Below, in pieces: positions 46,056-55,012 of a stretch of DNA of 64,000 bases. Within the stretch, counting starts at the first letter, position 1. Each line of letters opens with the position of its first letter. The notes below the pieces were generated by a model, which worked only from the letters and a program-made list of their open reading frames with translations, was not told the DNA's origin and did no database searches. The DNA is from Cryptomeria japonica (taxonomy: Eukaryota > Streptophyta > Pinopsida > Cupressales > Cupressaceae): positions 125,615,640-125,679,639 of the forward strand of contig NC_081410.1 of NCBI RefSeq assembly GCF_030272615.1. The letters are read 5' to 3'. The position numbers and the translations under genes were made by a program.

Positions 46056-46121
46056 CGGCTCTCCTGCATCGGCTGGTCGCTGGAATCGGCGGACACGGTC
46101 GAATCTATGAACGAATGCCAT
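46056..46121 (-). CDS. T1 antisense PMD gene, exon 1
   Basis: ATG at 46121-46119 opens 22 codons (MAFVHRFDRVRRF and onward, ending AGEP) before the GTAAGT donor. Joined to exon 2 at phase 0, the frame continues EYLPMLESWERF. T2 has the same exon with the same length and splice position, differing by a few residues and a TAG at codon 14. Conservation of frame and borders in two copies supports it as real coding sequence. This small exon is intact in T1. Confidence 0.75.
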
Positions 46122-46209
46122 CCCTGCTGACTGCTGCTGCTCTTTTCTCGCTCTGCACTGTGATCTCGTAAGGGTGTGGATGACAATGAGGATGTCTTTT
46201 GCCCGTGGT

Positions 46210-46220
46210 CTATCTTATAG
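46210..46220 (-). promoter_or_regulatory. TATA box of the T1 antisense PMD gene
   Basis: CTATAAGATAG on the minus strand, about 100 bases before the ATG. T2 has the identical 11-mer 100 bases before its ATG, and A' has CCTATATAAG about 80 bases before its ATG. Confidence 0.65.
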
Positions 46221-46365
46221 CCTACCCTAGCCCTCGCCCTCATTTCCTGAGTCAGTCTTCCTCATCCCGTGACTTTGTCACTTTATCCAATCAGTCCATT
46301 CTATCCCATCTTTCTTATCGAGAGATTGTCTGCAATCTTTTCAGACATTTTCATCCAATCTCTCG

Positions 46366-46465
46366 AGGGGGCATATCATTCCCATCTTGGGGCAACTCTG
46401 TATCAGTTCATCTTATCTTCTTTGAAACAACGCGACAAGCCGCATTGTCTCAAAGAGGGGCAAAA
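46366..46465 (+). other. purine-rich tracts before the T1 3' LTR
   Basis: CGAGGGGGCATATC lies about 95 bases before the LTR, and AAAGAGGGGCAAAA abuts the LTR start TGTAGAC at 46466. The latter is the likely polypurine tract; the former matches AAGGGGGCATA at 49612 in A'. Confidence 0.7.
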
Positions 46466-47277
46466 TGTAGACACCCAAAATTGTCATGTCTAATTAAATA
46501 AATATTTTATTTATTTAATTATCTAAGCCTAATTCTTCTATTAATTAAATAAATCTTTATTTATTTAATTAATTCATTTATCCTCTTCTAGCCTTATTTC
46601 TCATTTAAATAAATACATTTATTTATTTAAATTATCCCTTTCCTAAATTAAATAAATATTTTATTTATTTAATTGTCCTACTTCTTCTATTAATTAAATA
46701 AATCTTTATTTATTTAATTAATTCATTATCCTTTTCTACACATGACACATGTCATTCATCTCTTATTTCCTACACTACCTACCCCTTTCATTATTTTGGT
46801 ATTTCTTATACCTACCCTCTAATCCTAGCCGACCTCCTTTTTACACCTCTCAATCTTAACCCTCCATTTCTTATTGTGTCTTCTATTTAAGGAGATGCTT
46901 TCTTCATTGACAAATCCTAATGACATATCCTAATGACATATCCTAATGACAAACCCTAATGACTAATTTTGGAGGACTTAGCTACACTACAATTCTACTT
47001 GCAACCACATTCCGTTCTTTATTGAGCTCTTGTGCACATAAAAATCTGAGAGCAAGCATATCCAACAAGATCAATGGAGATAGGAAGAATGGAGATCAAA
47101 ACCCTAGTGGACATGTGATGGTATAATCTTTGTGATTTTTGAGTTATTAGCATTGTCTTAGGTTATCTTCATATGTTATGGTGGATCTTTGTTCATTGTT
47201 AGGCTAGGGTTTGGTGGTTGAATCCATTTTAGTCTTTCAATATTGTTGTTTATTGCTATCCATTTTCACCATATACA
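46466..47277 (+). repeat. 3' LTR of T1
   Basis: 812 bp, with no difference from the 5' LTR found by eye. Followed by the target duplication CCTAT. Confidence 0.95.
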
Positions 47278-48673
47278 CCTATCTAGGATCATCCTCACCG
47301 CCAAGGCCCACTGCCTCACCCATCTCAGCATCCATTGTGGCCTCTCCTCCCCTATCACCACCTGCATCTCCACCAAGTACTCCTAAAGATCCTTTGTCTC
47401 CCCTCTATCATTGTCGTCCTGCTACTGGTGCTCTGCTACTACTCGCACCTGGATCTCCTCCACCCCTCCTAGGTGTCACCTCTCTACGTTTGCGCAAGCA
47501 CATCGTCACCCTCATCTTTATGAGGATTATGCTCTCTGGGATCTGTGAATCAAGGAAAGGGATGTCTCTAAAACCAATCTCTATATTGGGGAAATACTCT
47601 CGCATCTACAACATCCTCAAGGTACTCTCATCTTTGTGTCTGTAAACCTGATAACTCCTGCATGGCCAAGGCATATGATAGTCTAGACCCCCATCCTTGT
47701 CTCTCCTCATCCACAAATCTAGCATAAGTTGTAAACTTCTGGGAGATACCTTTTGGCCTCCCACACTACATCAAAACCCTACTAACTACAAAACGCTCAA
47801 TAATAACTAAAGATCTACCCAAAAGTAGTTGCATCATAAACATATCTCTTCGTTGCCTCCTCCAATCATCCCACAACTCTAGACCACTATATGGTCTCCA
47901 TACTACTGTTATCAGGTCATCTAACTATCTCCTCCAAAAATCACTCTTGCTCAGGTGGGGCTATGTGATATGACCAGAATATCTATATACAATAGGTTGG
48001 CCATCCTATCACACATAATCCACAATCGGTCCACAAACTGGGATGTGCTCACAGGCCCAATCTGCAAAACTAGAACACCTATCGCCATACTCTTTGCCCC
48101 TCTATAGGCGATCTAATGCATCTCATGGTACATATGTGTGAGTAAGCATGAACCCCAACCTAATCTGACTAGATGAGTAAGAAATATCTCCAGCATCCTA
48201 CCCCATCCACATAAGAATCCTTGTTGTCCCCTATGAGGCATCACGAAGCAGCCAATAATGTCAGCCAAAATGCAAGCAAGAGGGAACTGTGCACCATACC
48301 TACTCAATAGATCACCCCAAGTGATAGACCAATCCAAGATAGTGTCATCATGAAATATGCAACTAAGTGCCACAATGCCTTGTTGTTGCATCTTAATCAG
48401 CCTTATCTCCAACAATGGTATCCTCAAAATCCTGTATACATCCTTAGGAGTGATAGTCATCTCCCCAGTCGACAGGTGGAATGTGTTATGATCACTATGG
48501 AATCGCTCAACTAAAGTTGTGAGTAATCTATGATTCACATGGATATCAGGCATCTGAAGCAAGTATCCAAATCCGCACAATCTGATATGTCCACTTTGTG
48601 CATCTGATAAGTCTCACATTAATCTCATAGTAGGCGGATATGTACATCTGAACTGAATATCAGGCAACTGAAC
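47278..48673 (-). pseudogene. A' antisense PMD gene, main part of exon 2
   Basis: From an acceptor TTTTGCAG at 48674 the frame reads VQLPDIQFRCTYPPTMRLM, then a TGA, then LCGFGYLLQMPDIHVNHRLL, FHLSTGEMTITPKDVYRILR, LSRYGAQFPLACILADIIGC and FLTHLVRLGWGSCLLTHMYH. These are PMD motifs aligning with the T1 protein. The open part ends near 48113; downstream sequence is damaged and is split by T1 at 47278. The protein is clearly from a different subfamily than T1/T2. It is nonfunctional. Confidence 0.75.
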
Positions 48674-49126
48674 CTGCAAAATTGAACACAAAATCATCAC
48701 TACGTGATCAAATTTGAGCTAAGAATGTGTCAAAATTGCTAATGAATCCAAATTTACAAGAGTGAAAATAAAAATTTGATGTTTTGGTCATTAAAAATAT
48801 ACATTGCTTTCCATATGAGTAAGTACAGTCAAGTAGAAAGTCGTACAACAAAATATTATGCATAGTACGAGAAAACAATCCAATATGGGAGTTTGTAACA
48901 TGTCGAACGATTAAATGGTTACTAAAGAATATTCTCAAAGGATTCAAGGGTATACACCATACAACAAACCATACATGACCTTACGAGAAAATATAAATTA
49001 CCAGTTACTCGTATGACAACTCCTAGTAAACCAAATGATGAAACAACTAGGGATGAACTTGAACGAAGTTTTGAATGAAAAATTCAAGAAATTTGGAATG
49101 AAAGAGGCTTCATATCAATCACTTAC
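48674..49126 (-). other. intron of the A' PMD gene with GTCRTACGAG-like repeats
   Basis: Donor GTAAGTGATT at 49126 and acceptor TTTTGCAG ending at 48674, 453 bp, phase 0. The minus strand carries degenerate GTCATACGAG, CTCGTAAGG, TCGTTCGAC and CTCGTACTATG elements, like the element C leader. AGTT/AACT arms surround the first. Confidence 0.6.
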
Positions 49127-49201
49127 TGATGGGGGATAGTTTTGAGGTTGATTATGTCATCTCTGGCACTCGAATCGATGATCTGGAATGAGAATTTCCA
49201 T
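49127..49201 (-). pseudogene. A' PMD gene, exon 1
   Basis: ATG at 49201-49199 opens 25 codons (MEILIPDHRFECQR, a TGA, then HNQPQNYPPS) up to the donor. The joined frame continues into VQLPDIQF of exon 2. Position, size and phase match exon 1 of T1 and T2 although the residues differ. The TGA fits a CGA to TGA change. Confidence 0.6.
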
Positions 49202-49275
49202 TTTGCTCCAGAGAAGGTTTTTGAAATTTTGAACTTTGACAGGTAAAAATAAATTGAAAATGACCCCTTCAACCC

Positions 49276-49285
49276 CTTATATAGG
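49276..49285 (-). promoter_or_regulatory. TATA box of the A' PMD gene
   Basis: CCTATATAAG on the minus strand, about 80 bases upstream of the exon 1 ATG. Confidence 0.55.
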
Positions 49286-49625
49286 CAACACCCTAATTTT
49301 TAAAATTTCTTTGATTGACACAAAATTTGTACTCTTAGCTAAATCAACCACCCTAAGTCCATTTTCGGGATCGAAATTGAAATCTAACGTCAATTTTCTA
49401 GTCAAATTTTTACAACGTTGACCACTTGGCACTTTCATCTTCGCGTCACTCTTCACCTCACTTTGCGCTCAAATATTTTCTAAATCAATTATGATCTCAA
49501 AATTAATTCTCCAATCAATTGTCGTGCTCAGATTATCATCAATATATCATTTTATTAAATAAAATTGCCTAAAATAACTACGATCTTGCTATCTTTCGAT
49601 TTCGCTCCCAAGGGGGCATACTCAT
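49286..49625. other. A' region between the PMD promoter and the T2 insertion
   Basis: No gene. It ends with CCCAAGGGGGCATACTCAT, like the purine tract about 95 bases before the T1 3' LTR, so T2 inserted just before the 3' LTR of A'. CTCAT (49621-49625) is the expected T2 target sequence; its partner lies outside the window. Confidence 0.5.
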
Positions 49626-50385
49626 TGTATATGGTGAAAATGGATAACAATAATAACAAGATTGAAAGGCTAAATGAATCCAACCACAAAACCCTAGCCT
49701 AACAATCAACAAAGATCCACCATAACATATGAAGATTACCTAAGACAATGCAAATAAAACAAAATCACAAAGATTATACCATCACATGTCCAATAGGGTT
49801 TTGATCTCCATTCTTCCTATCTCCATTGATCTTGCTTGATATATTTGCTCTCAGATTTTATATGCACAAGAGCTCAACAAAGAACGGAATGTGGTTGCAA
49901 GTAGGATCGTAATGTAGTTAAGATGATCATTAGGGTTTGATAATGAAGGAGGCATCTCCTTAAATAGAAGACACAATATGAAATGGAAGGATAAGATTGA
50001 GAGGTGTAAAAAGAGAGGTTGGCTAGGATTAGAGGGTAGGTAGAAGAAATAGTAAAATAATGAAAGGGGTAGGTAGTGTAGGAATTAAGAGATGAATGAC
50101 ACGTGTCATGTGTAGAAAAAGCTAATGAATTAATTAAATAAATAAAGATTTATTTAATTAATAGAAGAAATAAGATAATTAAATAAATAAAATATTTATT
50201 TAATTTAGGAAAGGGATAATTTAAATAAATAAATGTATTTATTTAAATGAGAAATAAAGCTAGAAGAGGATAAATGAATTAATTAAATAAATAAGGATTT
50301 ATTTAATTAATAGAAGAATTAGGCTAAAGTAATTAAATAAATAAAATATTTATTTAATTAGACTTGACAATTTTGGGTGTCTACA
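49626..50385 (-). repeat. 3' LTR of T2
   Basis: On the minus strand it starts TGTAGACACC (50385) and ends CCATATACA (49626). At 760 bp it is about 52 bp shorter than the T1 LTR, partly because the 13-base CCTAATGAC repeat is single here. AT palindromes are conserved at 50110-50360. Confidence 0.9.
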
Positions 50386-50630
50386 TTTTGCCCCTCTTTG
50401 AGACAATGCGACTTGTCGCGTTGTTTCAAAGAAGATAAGATGAACTGATACAAAGTTGCCCCAAGATGGGAATTATATGCCCCCTCGAGAGATTGGATGA
50501 AAATGTCTGAAAAGATTGCAGACAATCTCTCGATAAGAAAGACAAGATAGAATGGATTGACCGGATAAAGTGACAAAGTCACGGGATAAAGAAGACTGAC
50601 TCGGAAAATGAAGGCGAGGGCTAGGGTAGG

Positions 50631-50641
50631 CTATAAGATAG
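50631..50641 (+). promoter_or_regulatory. TATA box of the T2 antisense PMD gene
   Basis: CTATAAGATAG, identical to T1, 100 bases before the ATG at 50731. Confidence 0.65.
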
Positions 50642-50730
50642 ACCATGGGGGAAAATACATCCTCATTGTCATCTACACATTCACAAGAGCATAGTGCAGA
50701 GCGAAAATAAAGCAGCAACAGTCAACAGCG

Positions 50731-50796
50731 ATGGCTTTCACTCACAGATTCGACCGTGTTCGCCGATTCTAGAGGCCAGCGGAGGCAGGAGAGCCG
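50731..50796 (+). pseudogene. T2 PMD gene, exon 1 (TAG at codon 14)
   Basis: 22 codons starting MAFTHRFDRVRRF, then TAG where T1 has CAG, ending AGEP before a GTGAGTACC donor. Same length and phase as T1. Confidence 0.75.
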
Positions 50797-51302
50797 GTGA
50801 GTACCACAAAACCTCCTCATACTTTGATGCATTTATTATTGTCATTAATGCATACTAGGTAATGTAATAAATGCGTGTTTATGTCAGGAAAGCACGTTTG
50901 TGTCCAAAAAATGTGAATTTGTGTCTTCTAGGTCAAATCGGCAATTCTGTGATGAACATACGTTGTCGATTGGATAAGCTACTGAGAGGATACACTCAAG
51001 CAGGTCCTCTAGGAAGACTAGGATAGATCAAAGCATTTTGTGATGAACAGGGAGCACCAAGATAGAGTACTTTGTGATGAACAGGGAGTACCCAAAGTAT
51101 GAGCAGCACTTTGTGATGAACAGGGAGTGCAAAATGTGAGTAACACTTTGTGATGAACAGGGAGTGTCACACACGTAGTACTTTGTGATGAACAGGGAGT
51201 ACCACTAGAATAAATAGCAATATGCATTTAGATAAAAAGTAGCATTTTGTGATGAACAGTGAATGCCACTATAACTGACATGATTGATTTGCTTGACTGC
51301 AG
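50797..51302 (+). other. intron of the T2 PMD gene
   Basis: Donor GTGAGTACC, acceptor TTGACTGCAG at 51302, 506 bp, phase 0. It contains only two or three decayed GCGTCTGTG-like units (50870-50925, such as CACGTTTGTGTC) against about fifteen in T1, which explains the shorter intron, and the full hairpin array. Confidence 0.75.
51033..51266 (+). repeat. T2 hairpin array with constant 15-nt core and changing arms
   Basis: Six copies in PMD sense with core TTGTGATGAACAGGG (last copy TTGTGATGAACAGTG). Arms: GCATT/AGCAC (51033-51057, poorest), GTACT/AGTAC (51067-51091), GCACT/AGTGC (51106-51130), ACACT/AGTGT (51143-51167), GTACT/AGTAC (51178-51202), GCATT/AATGC (51242-51266). Five have perfect arms. 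The core length is 15 in all. Confidence 0.9.
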
Positions 51303-53297
51303 GAGTATTTGCCTATGTTAGAGTCACGGGAGAGATTCTCGTCGACACAGAGGTTGTGACCGGAGTTGTCGTTTCAGGATAGAGCTGCCATCGAGGAGAT
51401 GGGTTTGAGACATGTGCTATATGTGCTTGAGTTTCGGGCAAACATGGGTTTGCTAACTGCACTGGCCGAGAGATGGCATTCAGAGACTTGCACATTCCAT
51501 TTGCCGATGGGTGAGATGACAGTCACCATTGAGGATGTTTACAGGATTCTGCATATACCGATTGATGGAGATCTGATTCTATATGATCGTGACGGAGACA
51601 GAGAGGCTTTGAGATGGGTGTTCCAGGATCCCGGCCTAGAGATGAGAGCAGGACATGTGGCATGGGACACCATGACCACGATAGGGTTAGCTTTGCTAGC
51701 TGTGATCGAAGGAGCTATCAGTGGGTTCCTATGTCCAGACAGGGCGACACGGGGGTTGGCAGTGGGCTGGGGAGGAGCACTAGAGACACTGGTGATGCAG
51801 CACACCAGATATGCGTGGGGTCCATGTGTGTTGGCCCACCTATATTATGAGCTTCACCAGTTTGTATACCATGGATCAGTGGGACTGGGTTGCAGAGTGA
51901 CACTACTGCAGGTTTGGGCGTACGAGCATCTACCTATTACACGACCGATACATTTCAGAGGGAGAGGTCATGGACGGAGTTTTGTTCATCTGTATGACAT
52001 GATCACGTCGCAGCCGCGGATTGGCAGGTTAGAGCATTGGCGGTGAGTGATAGATGACATTGATGTAGTCATCTGGAGGTCGTATCTGGGATGCGAGGAG
52101 TGGGAGGATGATGCAGTGGAGCTGCCTTACACCTTCCAAAGTAGGTATCTGATTGGGCAGACGCCCTATATACTGGAGAGATAGCTGGTGGACAAAGTAT
52201 GTAGGCAGTATGGTAGGATCCAGAGGATGTCACGAGGCTCAGGTATGTATGCCTGTACAGTTAGGGATCAGGCGCAGTTCAGGCCTTTATTGTCATATGA
52301 TCAGGTGCTGACACAGCTGGCAGAGATGGTGCCCCTACCCTGGGATATGTGGCCAGAGATTGAGGACGCCAGGATGGATGCAGAGTATGCAGCATATTGG
52401 GCCAAGCATCCATTCCCTCGATTGACAAATCCAGGAGAGCTACTGGAGGGAGATGGAGGAGGAGATGATGATGATGATGGTGGGGGTGATGGAGGCCGAG
52501 GCCGACGAAGGCGGAGGGGGGTAGTTGGGGAGAGGAGGGTGGCACCGCGGAAAGAGGGTGGATAGGAGGGACAGGCCCAGGTGGTGAGAGGTCGCGGTGG
52601 ATTGCCCCTACAGGTACCAACAGCACAGGGTCCTAGAGCACAGGGACAGAGACAGGGACAGGTACAGGGACAGGTGCCAGTACAGGCACAGGAGCAGGGA
52701 CGGAGACAGGTATAGGGACCTAGGCATGTACCGAGATAGGTACCCGTACAGGCACCAGTACAGGTACAGGGATAGGTACAGGGGCAGGCACCCGCAGAGG
52801 CAGAGGGTGGGGATCCAGAGGAGGATGAGTTGATTGAGCTCAGGGAGATCTGCCAGGGCCAGGCAGATGAGATATAGGATCTAGAGAGGGAGAGAGACCA
52901 TCTCAAGACGAGGCTCAGGGATACTGAGCAGGAGAGGGATCAGGCGATTCAGTGCTATACAGAGGCTGAGACAGTGTTGAGGGCAGGGAGGCAGGCGGCA
53001 GAGGACGCAAGAGCAGGCTACACATATGTCCTGCGAGCCGGAGAGGAGATTGCCTACTGGAGGGACCTTTATTATGGTGTCATGCCAGCTGATCAGTGGG
53101 TGAGGAGCTTCCATAGACCATTGCGGACAGTGACAGCTATGGGAGGGAGCCGGAGGAGACAGGCATCGAGTGGTGGGGTCATGGATCCTCCACCACCACC
53201 AGATAGAGGGGACAGGCAGAGTGATCCTGGGGTGGGTCCTTCGAGGGCTCAGATTCTGTCGAGGCCAGGTGGCTCCGAGGGAGGGAGTTCATCATAG
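51303..53297 (+). pseudogene. T2 PMD gene, exon 2 (stops only, no frameshift)
   Basis: One frame of 665 codons from the acceptor to the TAG at 53295. PMD motifs match T1 (VLEFRANMGLLTALAERWHS, FHLPMGEMTVTIEDVYRILH, WGPCVLAHLYYELHQF). Arg-rich, Gln-rich, coiled-coil-like and Gly/Ser tail segments follow in the same order. Stops: TGA 51357 (CGA in T1), TGA 52044 (AGA in T1), TAG 52182 and TAG 52563 (CAG in T1), and more TAG codons in the Gln-rich part at about 52680-52875. Absence of any frameshift over 2 kb suggests past coding selection and then decay by C-to-T change. Confidence 0.85.
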
Positions 53298-54761
53298 CCA
53301 TAGAGGGCTCCCTTGTATCAGTATTTGTACCATTTTTTGTATTGTAGACACCTGCGGGTGATTTTGTAGCCATATGATTTTGACATCATTGTATCATGAC
53401 ACTTTATATGTATATATATATGAGATGATTCATTTTTGCGGCAGCTATATGCATGTGTACCTATGTGATGAGATGTTCTTATGATGTATGTTTTATGTGA
53501 TGGATGCAAATATGTATATGATGCAATGCAATATTTTTGTTCTTTTATGTTTTATATGTGTATGCATGATGCAAATGTGAATGTATGTGATGCAGATGAA
53601 TATGATAATGTAAGTGTAAATTGTGCTAACAGATGTTGTGTGCAGGATGTGATGCAGTTGTGATATATATATGTATGTATGAAATGCTTATATGTGGTAA
53701 TGCAGGTGAAAACTACATGAAATGAAAATGTTTTTGGTGTGTCATTATACTCAGTCATGTGATAGCAGGCTACGTGGACTCAAGGAGGACGATGGAAGTC
53801 AATCAAGAAAGGGGGATGGAAGATAGAAGATATGAAAGTGAAAGAGCTTCTTGTGCGTTATCATCATTGAGCTTTATTATGGCAAAATAGGTTATGACAA
53901 TCGAGGCATATGTTTGACCCAGAAAGTCATTGTACCTGTTTGCATGGAGATAAGACAGTCACAAACAAAGAATGCCCCAGTTCACACTAGACTCATAGTG
54001 TCCTCATATCCTCGGACAAGTCATAGCATTACTAAAAGACAATCCACAGACAGCAAACAAAATAGGTGACGATACCCCATCCTCACCTTTCTAGTCAAGA
54101 CATCCTAGAGATAGAATCTCTAGTCAGAGACATCCCGAAAAAGCTAAAAGACATGTCACCAAAAGATAAAATCAAAAGAAAACCAAGACTCGACACCAAC
54201 ATCCACTGTAGTCCTCAAGTTTAGTGTCTCTTGTCACTTGTATAAGTCAAATTTTTATTGTGGTCACAATGTTCACTCTCACAAAAAGGATAGATAACAC
54301 TGAACAATATGTTGTCTGAGTCTGTTGAAAGATTTGATTTGTTGAAGCCCATTGTTGCTGTTGTGTCTCATCTGAAACTGATTGAATCCATGAAACTGAT
54401 ACTTTATTGCGGAGAAGATGAAACTTTATTGCGGACTGGCGATGCAGATGTTGTTTTATTGCGGATTGTGCATGGATAGACTTGAAGGAAGCTAGAAGAA
54501 ACTGTACTCCTTGAAACATGTGATGTTCTTAGTTCCACACCCATCACTAGACGTAGGAATTGCCTTAGCCACAGATAGGATCTGATTTATTATGGATGGA
54601 AAGGGAGGTTTATTATGAATGGCTAACCAATCTTGGGTAGATCAATAACAAGCCATGATGGGAATGGGTAAGTTTATTGTGAGTGAATTGGTCATGAGTG
54701 TGTGCAAAGTGAAAGGATGAAAGTGAATCCTGAAGGAGGGAGGAGCAATGTCTCTACGCAT
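53298..54761 (-). other. T2 non-coding stretch between the PMD gene end and pol
   Basis: Counterpart of T1 41782-43279. It contains TATATG-rich and ATGATGCA-rich blocks (53400-53720) and the GACATCCT/GACATCCC pair at 54108-54135. No protein recognised. Confidence 0.6.
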
Positions 54762-54785
54762 GGCACTGGTTACCCAGTTTTCACC
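54762..54785 (-). promoter_or_regulatory. two-stem module in T2, loop GTAA
   Basis: Minus strand: GGTG, AAAA, CTGG, GTAA, CCAG, TGCC. Counterpart of T1 module d. The outer stem pairs with two G.U. Confidence 0.7.
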
Positions 54786-54800
54786 ATGGTACTTGCCCAG

Positions 54801-54824
54801 GGCGCCACTGAAGTGGTTTTCACC
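54801..54824 (-). promoter_or_regulatory. two-stem module in T2, loop TTCA
   Basis: Minus strand: GGTG, AAAA, CCAC, TTCA, GTGG, CGCC. Counterpart of T1 module c. Confidence 0.7.
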
Positions 54825-54883
54825 ATTGGACGAAATTATTTCTCTTTACTTTTTTGGATTTTTCAATGTTTTTTGTGTCACAA

Positions 54884-54908
54884 GGCACCTGTTTGCCAGG
54901 TTTTCACC
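54884..54908 (-). promoter_or_regulatory. extra two-stem module in T2, absent from T1
   Basis: Minus strand: GGTG, AAAA, CCTG, GCAAA, CAGG, TGCC. The inner arms differ from all other copies but still pair. Confidence 0.7.
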
Positions 54909-54917
54909 AAGTAACGA

Positions 54918-55012
54918 TTTTTTTTGCTTTTATAATTTTTTTGTATTTTTGAATTTTTTGATTTTTTTGGTATTTTTGAGATTTTTGATTTTTTTTGTAT
55001 TTTTGAAATTAG
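54918..55012 (-). repeat. A-rich tract after T2 pol
   Basis: On the plus strand, T runs broken by GTATTTTTGA-like units; counterpart of T1 41600-41696. Confidence 0.75.

Larger units (their letters stand above)
30932..47277 (+). mobile_element. T1: complete Tat-type Ty3/gypsy retrotransposon with antisense PMD gene
   Basis: The element has two 812-bp LTRs (30932-31743 and 46466-47277) that look identical in full visual comparison, a perfect target duplication CCTAT, a primer site, a long leader, gag-pol in one frame, a structured 3' region, an intron-containing gene on the opposite strand, and a purine tract before the 3' LTR. The uninterrupted target is visible in related copy A at 23385-23395 (CATACCTATCTAGG). 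Four premature stops are the only coding damage seen. Total length is 16,346 bp. Confidence 0.95.

Noticed and set aside
51033-51266. Regular repeats with variable spacers suggesting a CRISPR array
   Set aside because: The setting is a plant retrotransposon, spacers are uneven, and the variation next to the core is complementary arms rather than unrelated spacers.
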